A stretch of DNA of 64,000 bases from Thermus caliditerrae (lineage in GTDB: Bacteria > Deinococcota > Deinococci > Deinococcales > Thermaceae): positions 281,177 to 345,176 of the forward strand of contig NZ_JAKEDT010000001.1 in assembly GCF_021462525.1 (NCBI RefSeq), read 5' to 3'. The notes under the pieces are model-generated. The model did no database searches. It was not told where the DNA came from and saw only the letters and a list, made by a program, of their open reading frames with translations. The position numbers and the translations under genes are program-made. Position 1 is the stretch's first letter. Each line of letters begins with the position of its first letter. This document shows, in pieces, positions 28,276 through 35,878 of this stretch.

Positions 28276-29412
28276 ATGGACCGGAACGCTCGGCTCAAAG
28301 AGGTGGTGCGCGCGGCCAAGGAACACGCCGTCTACCGGGAAAAGTTCAAGGAAGTCCACCCGGAGGAGGTCACCCTGGCAAACCTGGGGGAGCTCCCCCT
28401 CACCACCCGGGAGGAATGGGTGGCCTACCTCAAGGAAAACCCCAGGCCGCCCACGGGGGCGAGCCTCATGCACCTCACCCCAAGCCCTCTCATGGGCTGG
28501 ATGCCCGAGTACCTCTCCCAGGAGGACCTCCGTTACCAGACCGAGGCCCTGGCGGAACACTACCGCCGCCTGGGCCTGGTGGGCAAGAAGGTGCTGGTGG
28601 CCTTCAGCTACCACGTCTTCGCCGGGGGATGGCTCTTCCACCAGGCCCTGTGGCGCGCCGGGAACCTGGTCTTCCCCCACGGGCCCGGGGAGGCGGCCCG
28701 CATCGCGGAAATCGGCCAGGCCTACGGCTTTGACGTCTTGGTCACCAATCCCTCCTTCGCCCTCAAGGTGGGCCAGGCGGGGGGGCGCTTCGCCCTCCTC
28801 CTGGCCGGGGGGGAGCCCTTCACCTCGGTGCCCGGCTTCCGGGAGAAGGTGGAGGCCGTCCTTGGGGGCGTGGCCCTGGACGCCTACGGCACCAGCGAGC
28901 TGGGCATCGTGGCCGGGGAGCGGTTGGAGAAGGATGGGCTTTGGGAGATCCCCGAGATGGCGGTCCTCGAGGTCCTGGACCCGGAAACCCTGAAGCCCGT
29001 TCCCGACGGGGAGAAAGGGGAGCTGGTGGTGACGGCCCTAAGCCGCACCCTCATGCCCATGGTGCGCTTCCGCACCGGGGACCTGGCCATCGCCGAGAGG
29101 CGGGAAGGGCTCACCGTTTTGCCCAGAGGGGTCTTTGGCCGGACGGACCAGATGGTGAAGGTGAAGGGAGTGAAGCTCTATCCCACGGAGCTCGCCCCCA
29201 TCCTGGGGGGCTTCGGCCTGGACCCCAAGGGCTTCCAGGTGGTGCTGGAAAGGAAGCTGGAGGGCACCGACAAACTGGTCCTCCGCCTTAAGGCGGAGAA
29301 GGTGCCCCCGGGCCTCATGGAGGCCATCCAGAAGGCCACGGGCCTGAAGGTGGACGAGGTGGAGCTGGCCTCCGAGCTGGAAGGGGGCCTGGTGGTGGAC
29401 CGGCGCTTTTAA
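28276..29412 (+). CDS. PaaK-like AMP-forming ligase
   Basis: 378 residues related to phenylacetate-CoA ligase, but shorter than the usual ~430. Seen: an N-terminal helical part (VYREKFKEV), GGEPFTSVPGF near 177, LDAYGTSELG near 198 (adenylate motif), RFRTGDLA near 264 and GRTDQMVKVKGVKLYPTELAPIL near 288-310, the C-terminal domain hinge. The typical TSG/TTG-rich ATP loop near residue 90 is poor (MHLTPSPLMGWM), so activity is uncertain. Expected reaction: acid plus ATP to acyl-adenylate, then CoA ester. Own promoter and downstream terminator. Confidence 0.82.
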   Translation: MDRNARLKEVVRAAKEHAVYREKFKEVHPEEVTLANLGELPLTTREEWVAYLKENPRPPTGASLMHLTPSPLMGWMPEYLSQEDLRYQTEALAEHYRRLGLVGKKVLVAFSYHVFAGGWLFHQALWRAGNLVFPHGPGEAARIAEIGQAYGFDVLVTNPSFALKVGQAGGRFALLLAGGEPFTSVPGFREKVEAVLGGVALDAYGTSELGIVAGERLEKDGLWEIPEMAVLEVLDPETLKPVPDGEKGELVVTALSRTLMPMVRFRTGDLAIAERREGLTVLPRGVFGRTDQMVKVKGVKLYPTELAPILGGFGLDPKGFQVVLERKLEGTDKLVLRLKAEKVPPGLMEAIQKATGLKVDEVELASELEGGLVVDRRF

Positions 29413-29449
29413 GCCCAAGCCAGGGCGGCATCCCCAACGGGAACGCAAG

Positions 29450-29480
29450 GCGGCTTCCCTAAGGAGGCTGCTTGTTATTC
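29450..29480 (+). terminator. Terminator after the PaaK-like gene
   Basis: GCGGCTTCC pairs with GGAGGCTGC (two G-U pairs) across CTAA, followed by TTGTTATTC. It lies in the 163-base gap before the PfkB gene; the rest of the gap holds a TATAGT promoter. Confidence 0.6.
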
Positions 29481-29533
29481 TCTTCTCATAACTCCCGGAT
29501 ATACTCCCCAACAAAGCAACGGGGCCCTTGCGG

Positions 29534-29539
29534 TATAGT
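29534..29539 (+). promoter_or_regulatory. -10 box for the PfkB gene
   Basis: TATAGT; it implies a leader of about 35 bases containing the ribosome site GGAAGGAGG. Confidence 0.45.
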
Positions 29540-29575
29540 GAGGGCAAACCCTGCGCCTTGGCGGAAGGAGGCTGT

Positions 29576-30496
29576 ATGCGGTTTTTCGTGCTGGGGGACG
29601 TTTCCGTTGACCTGCTCTTCTTCGTGGAACGAATACCGGAACCTGGGGAGGAACTCCCTTCCCGCCGGGCCCTGATGAAGCCTGGAGGGGCTGGGGCCAC
29701 CCTGGCGGCGCAGCTAGCGAGCCTCGGCCACCGGGTCTACCTGGCAGGAAGGGTGGGGCAGGACCCCTTCGCCGAGCTGGCCTTGGCCCGCGTGCGGGGG
29801 GTGGGCGTGGACCTCCGGCACCTGCAGGAGGACCCCGAGCACACCACCAGCTCGGTGCTGATCCTGGTGGTGCCCGGGGGGGAGCGGGCCATGGTGAGCG
29901 CCGAGGGGGCCAGCCGCTACCTGGACCCCGCCCACTTCAAGCCCCGCTACCTGGACCAGGCGGATGCGGTGGTCCTCTCCGCCTACGCCCTGGTGGGCGG
30001 CCCCAGCCGGAGCTACGCCGTGGAGGCCCTCGAGGCCGCCCGGAAGCGGGAGATGCCCATCTTCGCCGACCTGGGCACGGGAGCGGTGCGGGCGGCGGGC
30101 CGGGAGCTCCTCAAGTACCTGCGGGGGGCGAGCTGGCTCCTCATGAACCAGACGGAGCTCCTGGTCCTCACCGGAGCCTCCTCCCTCTCGGAAGGGGTGG
30201 CCCGCCTCCGGGAGGAAGGCTTCCACCACCTGGCCATCAAGGTGGGGGCCATGGGCTCCATCGTGGTCACTCCCGAAGGGGAGGAGCTCCTGGAGGCCTT
30301 CCCGGTGGAGGACATCGTGGACTCCACCGGGGCCGGGGACGCCTACACCGCCGCCTTCGCCCACGCCATCCTGAGTGGGAAAAGCCCCCTGGAGGCGGGC
30401 AGGCTGGCCAACCTGGCAGGGGCCTTGGCCGCCACCGCCATCGGGGCCCAGGGCAGGCTCATCCGCCTAGAGGACCTGGAAGTAGCGGTGGGTTAG
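29576..30496 (+). CDS. PfkB-family carbohydrate/nucleoside kinase
   Basis: 306 residues. The PfkB N-terminal signature is PGGAGATLAAQLASLG near residue 38, and the C-terminal catalytic motif is DSTGAGDAYTAAF near 245, whose aspartate is the base. The hairpin-like N-terminus (VLGDVSVDLLFFVERIP) is usual. The sugar or nucleoside is not evident. ATG chosen behind GGAAGGAGG; the frame is open 16 codons further up without a ribosome site. Its last 30 bases overlap the convergent hisH. Confidence 0.9.
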   Translation: MRFFVLGDVSVDLLFFVERIPEPGEELPSRRALMKPGGAGATLAAQLASLGHRVYLAGRVGQDPFAELALARVRGVGVDLRHLQEDPEHTTSSVLILVVPGGERAMVSAEGASRYLDPAHFKPRYLDQADAVVLSAYALVGGPSRSYAVEALEAARKREMPIFADLGTGAVRAAGRELLKYLRGASWLLMNQTELLVLTGASSLSEGVARLREEGFHHLAIKVGAMGSIVVTPEGEELLEAFPVEDIVDSTGAGDAYTAAFAHAILSGKSPLEAGRLANLAGALAATAIGAQGRLIRLEDLEVAVG

Positions 30497-31063
30497 GGCC
30501 AGGAAGGCCAGGCCGGCCCGGCCGCTCTTCTCCGGGTGGAACTGGGGGGCCAGGAGGTTTTCCCTGGCCAGAAGGGCCGTGAAAGGGGTGCCCTCGTACT
30601 CCCCTTGGCCCAGGGAGTGGGGGGTGAGGGGGCCAAAGTAGGAGTTGGCGAAGTAGAAGTGCCGCCCGGAAAGCTCCGCAAAGGGGCCGCCGAAGGCCAC
30701 CTGGTTCCAACCCATCTGCGGCACCCGTCCCCGGGGAAAGCGCCGCACGGTGCCCGCCACCAGACCCAGGCCCCTAACCCCAGGGGCCTCCTCGCTCGCC
30801 TCGTAGAGCACCTGCATGCCCACGCAGATGCCCAAAAAGGGAAGGCCCCTTTCCAGATGAGCCAGCACCCGCTCCACGAAGCCGCTTCTCCCGAAGGCTT
30901 CCATCACCTGGCCGAAGTGCCCCTGCCCGGGGAGGACCAAAAGGTCCGCCTCCGGGTGGGCCTTGGGGTCTGGGGAAACCCGCACCGCGAAGCCCGCGGC
31001 CTCGAGGGCCTGGGCGGCGCTCCTGAGGTTCCCCGAGCCGTAGTCGATGAGCAGGGCCCTCAT
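30467..31063 (-). CDS. hisH: Imidazole glycerol phosphate synthase, glutaminase subunit
   Basis: Releases ammonia from glutamine for HisF in histidine synthesis. 198 residues. The class I amidotransferase triad is visible: cysteine in FLGICVGMQ near residue 78, and histidine and glutamate in QFHPEKSG near 177. The oxyanion strand PGQGHFG is near 49. Three bases downstream of hisB in hisC-hisB-hisH; hisF is not in the window. Confidence 0.95.
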   Translation of the reverse strand: MRALLIDYGSGNLRSAAQALEAAGFAVRVSPDPKAHPEADLLVLPGQGHFGQVMEAFGRSGFVERVLAHLERGLPFLGICVGMQVLYEASEEAPGVRGLGLVAGTVRRFPRGRVPQMGWNQVAFGGPFAELSGRHFYFANSYFGPLTPHSLGQGEYEGTPFTALLARENLLAPQFHPEKSGRAGLAFLALTHRYFQVL

Positions 31064-31066
31064 GCC

Positions 31067-31663
31067 CTAAAGCACCCCCTTGGTGCTGGGAAGCCCCTCC
31101 CCCGTGACCCGGCTGGCCCGGTGGAGGGCCCGGGCCAAGGCCTTGAAGCTGGCCTCCACCACATGGTGCGCCTCCCTGCCGGAAAGAAGCCGAAGGTGCA
31201 GGGTGAGGCGGCCGTGGTTCACGAGGCCCCGCAGGAACTCCCTGAGGTGGTAGTGGTTCCCCCCCCCCGCCTCCCCCACCACGGGCCACTCCTCGGGGCG
31301 GTACTCCAAGTGGGGGCGGCCCGAGAGGTCCAAGACGCAAAGCACCAGGGTCTCGTCCATGGGGGCGAAAGCCTCGGCGTAGCGCTCCAGGCCCACCCCC
31401 TCCCCCAAGGCCTCCTTGAGGGCCTGGCCCAGGGCGATGCCCACATCCTCCACCAGGTGGTGCACGTCCACCTCGAGGTCCCCCCTGGCCTCCACCTCCA
31501 GGAGGAAGCGCCCGTGGCGCTGGAGCTGGAGGAGCATGTGGTCCAGGAAGGGCAGGCCCGTGACCACCTTTCCCCCCACGGGCCCGTCCAAGCCCAAGCG
31601 CACCCGGACCCAGGTCTCCGCCGTGGCCCTTTCCACCAAAGCCTCACGCATACGCCACCTCAA
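31067..31663 (-). CDS. hisB: Imidazoleglycerol-phosphate dehydratase
   Basis: Dehydrates imidazole glycerol phosphate in histidine synthesis. 198 residues, dehydratase only (no phosphatase domain). Mn-binding motifs are FLDHMLLQLQRHG near residue 38, DVHHLVEDVGIALGQAL near 66 and the later NHYHLREF and EAHHVVEASFKA repeats. Overlaps hisC by 20 bases. Confidence 0.96.
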   Translation of the reverse strand: MRWRMREALVERATAETWVRVRLGLDGPVGGKVVTGLPFLDHMLLQLQRHGRFLLEVEARGDLEVDVHHLVEDVGIALGQALKEALGEGVGLERYAEAFAPMDETLVLCVLDLSGRPHLEYRPEEWPVVGEAGGGNHYHLREFLRGLVNHGRLTLHLRLLSGREAHHVVEASFKALARALHRASRVTGEGLPSTKGVL

Positions 31664-32687
31664 AGGCCGCCCGCAAGAAGGCGTCCATCTCCTCCTTAAG
31701 CCCGACGGTCACCCGCAAGCACCCCTCAAGCCCCGGGTAGCGGTCCTGCCGCCGCACCAAGATCCCTTGGGCCAGGAGGTGGCGGAAAGCCGCCTCCGCG
31801 TCCGGGGTGCGCACCAGGAGGAAGTTGGTGTGGCTGGGGTAGGGCCGCCAGGTGGGGTGGGCGAGGAGCTTCCCGTAGACCCTTTCCCGCTCCTTCCGCA
31901 CGTAGGCCGCCACCTCCGCCACATAGCCGGGGTTTTCCAGCACCACCTCCAGGATGGCCCCGGTGTGGGCGGGGAGGACGAAGGGAGGGAGCACCTCCCG
32001 CACCACCGCCGCCACCTCGGGGGCGGCCAGGAGGTACCCCGCCCTCACCCCTCCCAAGGCAAAGGCCTTGGAGAAGGTGCGCAGGAAGGCCACGTGGGGG
32101 TTTTCCCTCCCCAGGAGGCTGAAATCGGTGCCGGCAAACTCCCGGTAGGCTTCGTCCACCAGCAAAAGCCCCCCCACCTCCTGGGCCCTTTGGGCCAGGG
32201 CCCGGAGGGCTTCCTCGGGGTAGAGGGTGCCCGTGGGGGCATGGGGGTTGGGAAGGAAGAGGACCCCGCCCCGGAAGGCCTGGAGGAGCTCCTCCAAGGG
32301 CAGGGCAAACCCCTCCCCCAGGGGCACCGCCCGGTAGGGGGTGCCCGCCATCCTGGCGGCGTGGGCGTAGTGGGGGAAGGAGGGCGAGAGGTCCAGGACC
32401 TCCTCCGCCGCCAGGCTCAGGGCCAGGATGAGGAGGTTGGACCCGGGGGCCAGGACGATGCCCTCCTCCGGCCATCCCGTGAGGGCAGCGAGCTTCCTCC
32501 GCAGGCCCTCAGCGTGGATCTCCGGGTAGCGGTTCCAAGGAAGCCGGGCCATGCGGCGCAGGGCCTCCTCCTTGAGGGGTTCGGGCAAGTCAAAGGGGCT
32601 TTCGTTCTGGTCCAGCTTCACCGGGGCCTCCACCTTTTGGTAGGGGTAGGGGGTGAGGCCCTGAAGGTGCGCCTTGAAGGCCCGCAT
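31644..32687 (-). CDS. hisC: Histidinol-phosphate aminotransferase
   Basis: PLP enzyme that makes histidinol phosphate. 347 residues. Seen: LDQNESPF near residue 25, LPNPHAPTGTLY near 145, VDEAYREF near 180 and the PLP lysine in RTFSKAFALGGVRAGY near 208. I chose ATG 32685-32687, with TATACT seven bases before it. A longer frame to 32897 lies antisense to the HEPN gene and is ignored. First gene of hisC-hisB-hisH. Confidence 0.95.
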   Translation of the reverse strand: MRAFKAHLQGLTPYPYQKVEAPVKLDQNESPFDLPEPLKEEALRRMARLPWNRYPEIHAEGLRRKLAALTGWPEEGIVLAPGSNLLILALSLAAEEVLDLSPSFPHYAHAARMAGTPYRAVPLGEGFALPLEELLQAFRGGVLFLPNPHAPTGTLYPEEALRALAQRAQEVGGLLLVDEAYREFAGTDFSLLGRENPHVAFLRTFSKAFALGGVRAGYLLAAPEVAAVVREVLPPFVLPAHTGAILEVVLENPGYVAEVAAYVRKERERVYGKLLAHPTWRPYPSHTNFLLVRTPDAEAAFRHLLAQGILVRRQDRYPGLEGCLRVTVGLKEEMDAFLRAAFEVAYA

Positions 32688-32694
32688 ACCCTGG

Positions 32695-32700
32695 AGTATA
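32695..32700 (-). promoter_or_regulatory. -10 box for hisCBH
   Basis: TATACT on the minus strand, seven bases before hisC. Confidence 0.5.
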
Positions 32701-32712
32701 GCCCGGTGCCGG

Positions 32713-32718
32713 TAAACT
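32713..32718 (+). promoter_or_regulatory. -10 box for the HEPN/MNT pair
   Basis: TAAACT, six bases before the GTG start; leaderless. It lies back to back with the hisC promoter. Confidence 0.45.
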
Positions 32719-32724
32719 GGAAGG

Positions 32725-33105
32725 GTGAACCGGGCCAAGGACTGGCTCCTCCAAGCGGAGAAGGACCTAGAGATGGCCGGGATCGCCCGGGAGGCGGGAA
32801 GGCACGAGTGGGCCTGCTTCGCCGCCCAGCAGGCCGCGGAGAAAGCGGTCAAGGCCCTGCACCTCCGCTTGGGCCAGGAGGCCTGGGGGCACCTCATCGC
32901 CCGGCTTCTCCGGGAGCTACCCCTAGAGGTTCCTCAGGAGCTGGTGGAAAAGGCGCGGTACCTGGATGGGCTCTACATCCCCACCCGCTATCCCGATGCC
33001 TTCCCCGAGGGACCCTCTGCAGAGCACTACGGACCCCTGCAGAGTGAGGAGGCTCTGCGTTATGCCGGTGAGATCCTTGGCTTCGTCCGTGCTCAGATGG
33101 CCTAG
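32725..33105 (+). CDS. HEPN-domain protein
   Basis: 126 residues, all helical, with the HEPN pattern WLLQAEKDLEMA near the N-terminus, CFAAQQAAEKAVKALHLRLG near 33-52 and WGHLIARLLREL near 56. The nuclease motif of toxic HEPN proteins is Rx4-6H; here the nearest spacing is R-x7-H, so RNase activity is doubtful. GTG start. Followed with a 17-base overlap by an MNT nucleotidyltransferase, the classical HEPN/MNT arrangement of type VII toxin-antitoxin loci. Confidence 0.85.
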   Translation: MNRAKDWLLQAEKDLEMAGIAREAGRHEWACFAAQQAAEKAVKALHLRLGQEAWGHLIARLLRELPLEVPQELVEKARYLDGLYIPTRYPDAFPEGPSAEHYGPLQSEEALRYAGEILGFVRAQMA

Positions 33106-33505
33106 CCGGGAAGAGGTGGAAGCGGCCCTCCGGGCCTGGCTCCAGCGCCACCCCATCCCCGGCCTCCTGGCGCTAGGTTACTTCGGCTCCTACGCCCGGG
33201 GGGACCACGGGGTGGGGAGCGACCTGGACCTGGTCCTGGTGGTAAAGGCCGCGGACCTTCCCCCTTGGCAAAGGGCCGCCCAGCTACCTCTGGAGGAGCT
33301 TCCCGTACCTGCGGAAGCCTTGGTCTACACCCTGGACGAGTGGCAAGCCCTTCCCGGGCTAAGCCCCCGCTTCGCCAGAACCCTAAGGGAGGAGACCCGC
33401 TTCCTCCTAGGGGCGGAAGTGGTCGTACCCCCTTCGGGACACGGGCTTGCCCTGGAGGAAAACCCCCTCCCCCTCCCCAACCCGCCCCGCGCGGAAGAGG
33501 GGTAG
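33089..33505 (+). CDS. MNT-type minimal nucleotidyltransferase
   Basis: 138 residues. The nucleotidyltransferase motif is complete: GYFGSYARGDHGVGSDLDLV near residues 27-46 (GS...DxD). Such proteins can AMPylate their HEPN partner. I chose GTG 33089 (VLRWPSREEVEAAL), overlapping the HEPN gene by 17 bases; the frame is open earlier but only antisense-like text lies there. The last 99 bases overlap the convergent thiL, so the final 33 residues (VVVPPSGHG to the end) may be a recent extension. Confidence 0.83.
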   Translation: MLRWPSREEVEAALRAWLQRHPIPGLLALGYFGSYARGDHGVGSDLDLVLVVKAADLPPWQRAAQLPLEELPVPAEALVYTLDEWQALPGLSPRFARTLREETRFLLGAEVVVPPSGHGLALEENPLPLPNPPRAEEG

Positions 33506-34348
33506 GCCCGCCGCTTCCGCCCGGGCCAGCACCAGGGCCTCGGCCTCCGGGGGCACCACCAACACCGCCTCAAACTCCTCCCCCCCGTAGAGGACGAGCT
33601 CCTTGGCGGCCGCCTCGTCCCCTGCGAAGGCCAGGACGTCGGGGTAGAGGGGAAGGTCTTCCAAGTCCACCCGTAAGCCCAGCTCCGCCAGCTGCCACAG
33701 GGTCTCCGCCAGGCCGTCCGAGGAGTCCAGCCCCCCCCGGAGGAGGCCCGAAAGGGCCAAAAGCTCTAGGCGGGGCAGGGGGTAAAAGGCGGCCTCGCGG
33801 ATTTCCGGGAAGCCCTGCAGGCTACGCCCCCGGTAGTGGGCCCATATGGCCGCCCCCGTGCGCCCCCAGCGGTCCCCCGCCAGGTAAAGGAGGTCGCCGG
33901 GGTGAGCCTTCCGGGGAAGGGGGTGCTGGGACCGGGCAAAGCCGGAGACGGTGAGGGCCGCCTCGCCCCCAGCGTTGGTGTCGCCCCCTAAGAGCACGGC
34001 CCCGAGCCGCCCCGCCGCCTCCGCCGCCCCCCGGACCAGGTCCAGGGCAAAGGCTTCGTCCAGCTCGGGCGGCAGGAAGAGCCCCAGGGTGAAGCCCAGG
34101 GGCTGGCCCATCTTGCAGAGGAGGTCCGAGGCCGTGGCCGCTACCCCCCGCCATCCCACCTCAAAGGGCCCCATGCCCTCTAGGGCCACTTCCCGGTAGA
34201 GGAAGCCGTCGGTCTTGAGAAGCCAGGCCTCTTTCCCCACCCACACGCCCCCGGCGTCGTCCCCGGGAGGCAGGGGAGCCCCCTCGGGGTAGCCCATAGG
34301 CGCCAGCTTCCGCAAAAGCCCCCGCTCGCCGAGGTCCCTAAGCCGCAT
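33407..34348 (-). CDS. thiL: Thiamine-monophosphate kinase
   Basis: Makes thiamine diphosphate from the monophosphate. 313 residues. Motifs: PPGDDAGGVW near residue 27, KTDGFLY near 45, ATASDLLCKMG near 70, GGDTNAGGEAALTVSGF near 120, LDSSDGLAETLW near 207 and YGGEEFE near 255. Divergent from the ComB-like gene. Its 3' end runs 99 bases into the convergent MNT gene, although the C-terminus (GYDHF) looks normal for ThiL. Confidence 0.95.
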   Translation of the reverse strand: MRLRDLGERGLLRKLAPMGYPEGAPLPPGDDAGGVWVGKEAWLLKTDGFLYREVALEGMGPFEVGWRGVAATASDLLCKMGQPLGFTLGLFLPPELDEAFALDLVRGAAEAAGRLGAVLLGGDTNAGGEAALTVSGFARSQHPLPRKAHPGDLLYLAGDRWGRTGAAIWAHYRGRSLQGFPEIREAAFYPLPRLELLALSGLLRGGLDSSDGLAETLWQLAELGLRVDLEDLPLYPDVLAFAGDEAAAKELVLYGGEEFEAVLVVPPEAEALVLARAEAAGLPLFRAGRVGEGEGVFLQGKPVSRRGYDHFRP

Positions 34349-34354
34349 ACGCCC

Positions 34355-34360
34355 AGACTA
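34355..34360 (-). promoter_or_regulatory. -10 box for thiL
   Basis: TAGTCT on the minus strand, six bases before the ATG. Confidence 0.35.
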
Positions 34361-34448
34361 CGTGCCCCGCCGCGGCTTGCGCCACGGCACAGGCCCCTAA
34401 AATGCCTTCCCCCCAGCGCTGGCGGCGCACCTGCGTGGGCGCTTGGGG

Positions 34449-34454
34449 TATCAT
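34449..34454 (+). promoter_or_regulatory. -10 box for the ComB-like gene
   Basis: TATCAT, six bases before GTG 34461; leaderless. Confidence 0.4.
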
Positions 34455-34460
34455 GGCGGG

Positions 34461-35177
34461 GTGTGCCGGGTTGACCTGTGCCTGAAGCCCGCGGGCGGCC
34501 CCCTGGCCCTGGTGGAGGTCCTCCCCGCGGGGAGCGTCCTGACCCTGCTCCTCTCCCGCGGCGCAAAAGAGGTCTGGGTGGCCCCGGGGCCCAAGGTGGC
34601 CCGCCTCCTGGCGGAGGAGCTGGGGCGGGAAGCCCTGCTTTTGGGGGAGGTGGAGGGCTTTCCCCCGGAGGGCTTCCACGGCCGCCTCGCCCTCATGGAC
34701 CTGGAAAGGGTTGCCGTGGAGGGGAGGAAGGCGGTCCTGGTGGCCCCCATTCTGAACGGAAGCCTCCTGCCTGGGGAAGAGGAGGTCTACCTGGTGAACC
34801 TCCGCAACGCCAAGGCGGCCCTAAAGGCCCTGCGCCCCCTCAGGGGCCTCACCCTCCGCCCCGCCGGAGCCCCGGAACCCCTCCTCTCCGCCCTGGTGGC
34901 CACGGGCTTCCTGCAAAAAAGGCTTTTCCCCAAGGCTCCCACCACCCTGACCACCGCCCTCCTCAAGGCCTTCCCCGACCCTCAGGAGGCCCTCTTCCAA
35001 AGCCCCGAGGGCCAGGCCCTCCACCGCCAGGGCCGCACGGAGGAGCTGGCCTGGGCCAGCCTCATCGGGGTGGACCCGGTGGTGCCTAGGCTCGCCGGGG
35101 TGCGCTTCTTCCCCAAGCGGGACTTCGGCCTCACCCAGGACCGCTACGCCCAGAGGTTTGTGGCATGGAACGCCTAG
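34461..35177 (+). CDS. ComB-like protein (2-phosphosulfolactate phosphatase family), divergent
   Basis: 238 residues resembling the ComB fold: the early strand LVEVLPAGSVLTLLLSRGAKEVWV, then GREALLLGEVEGFPPEGF, then APILNGSL. In ComB these are VDVLRATST, GE..G...GFD.GNSP and NGT. The first acidic residue is now Glu and the Arg is gone, so phosphosulfolactate hydrolysis is doubtful. Thermus is not known to make coenzyme M. I chose GTG 34461 because a -10 box sits six bases before it. Overlaps the glycosyltransferase gene by 13 bases, suggesting a joint role. Confidence 0.6.
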   Translation: MCRVDLCLKPAGGPLALVEVLPAGSVLTLLLSRGAKEVWVAPGPKVARLLAEELGREALLLGEVEGFPPEGFHGRLALMDLERVAVEGRKAVLVAPILNGSLLPGEEEVYLVNLRNAKAALKALRPLRGLTLRPAGAPEPLLSALVATGFLQKRLFPKAPTTLTTALLKAFPDPQEALFQSPEGQALHRQGRTEELAWASLIGVDPVVPRLAGVRFFPKRDFGLTQDRYAQRFVAWNA

Positions 35178-35869
35178 AGCTCCTCGGCCTGCCCCTGGAC
35201 CCCGTGGATATGCAGGAAGCCCTGGAGCGGATTGAGGGGTTCTTGCGGGGGGAAGGCACCCACCAGGTGGTGACGCTGAACCCGGAGATCGCCGTGCGGG
35301 CGCAGGAGGACGAGGCCTTAAGGCGGGCCATCCTCGAGGCTGAGCTCGTCACCCCAGACGGGGTGGGCATTCTCTGGGCGGTCCGCAGGCTCCGTGGGGT
35401 GGCCCTAAGGGAACGGGTTACGGGCGTGGACCTGACCCTGGCCCTATTCCGGCGCTTCCCCGGCATCCGGGCCTACCTCCTAGGGGGCCGGCCCGGGGTG
35501 GCGGAGCGGGCGGCCCAGGAGGCCAGGCGCCTGGGGGCGGAGGTGGTGGGCTTCCACCACGGCTACTTCCAGGAGGAGGAAGGGGTGGTGGAGGACATCC
35601 GGCAGAAGGCCCCGGAACTCCTCCTGGTGGGCATGGGAGAGAGGCAGGAGGTCTTCATCCACCGCCACAAACCCCACCTGGGAGCCCGGGTAGCCATGGG
35701 GGTAGGGGGAACCCTGGACGTGCTGGCCGGCGAAGCCCAACGCCCTCCGGCCTGGGCGCAACGCCTGGGCCTGGAGTGGCTCCTACGGGTGGGCCTGGAC
35801 CCCAAGCGCTGGCGGCGGGCCCCCAGGCTTTTCCGCTTCGCTTACCTGGTCCTCAGGGAAAAAGGCTAG
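35165..35869 (+). CDS. WecG/TagA-family glycosyltransferase
   Basis: 234 residues. Family marks: VVTLNPEIAVRAQEDEALR near residue 38, LVTPDGVGILWA near 62, GGRPGVAERAA near 107, and AMGVGGTLDVLAGE followed by RPPAWAQRLGLEWLLRV near 180-210. WecG/TagA proteins transfer ManNAc-type sugars to lipid-linked intermediates for cell-wall polymers at the inner membrane face. The donor sugar here is unknown. Its TAG stop lies within the -10 box of the following TPR gene. Confidence 0.9.
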   Translation: MERLELLGLPLDPVDMQEALERIEGFLRGEGTHQVVTLNPEIAVRAQEDEALRRAILEAELVTPDGVGILWAVRRLRGVALRERVTGVDLTLALFRRFPGIRAYLLGGRPGVAERAAQEARRLGAEVVGFHHGYFQEEEGVVEDIRQKAPELLLVGMGERQEVFIHRHKPHLGARVAMGVGGTLDVLAGEAQRPPAWAQRLGLEWLLRVGLDPKRWRRAPRLFRFAYLVLREKG

Positions 35870-35872
35870 AAT
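35867..35872 (+). promoter_or_regulatory. -10 box for the TPR gene
   Basis: TAGAAT, six bases before the ATG and sharing the stop codon of the previous gene; leaderless. Confidence 0.45.
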
Positions 35873-35878
35873 GCCCCC

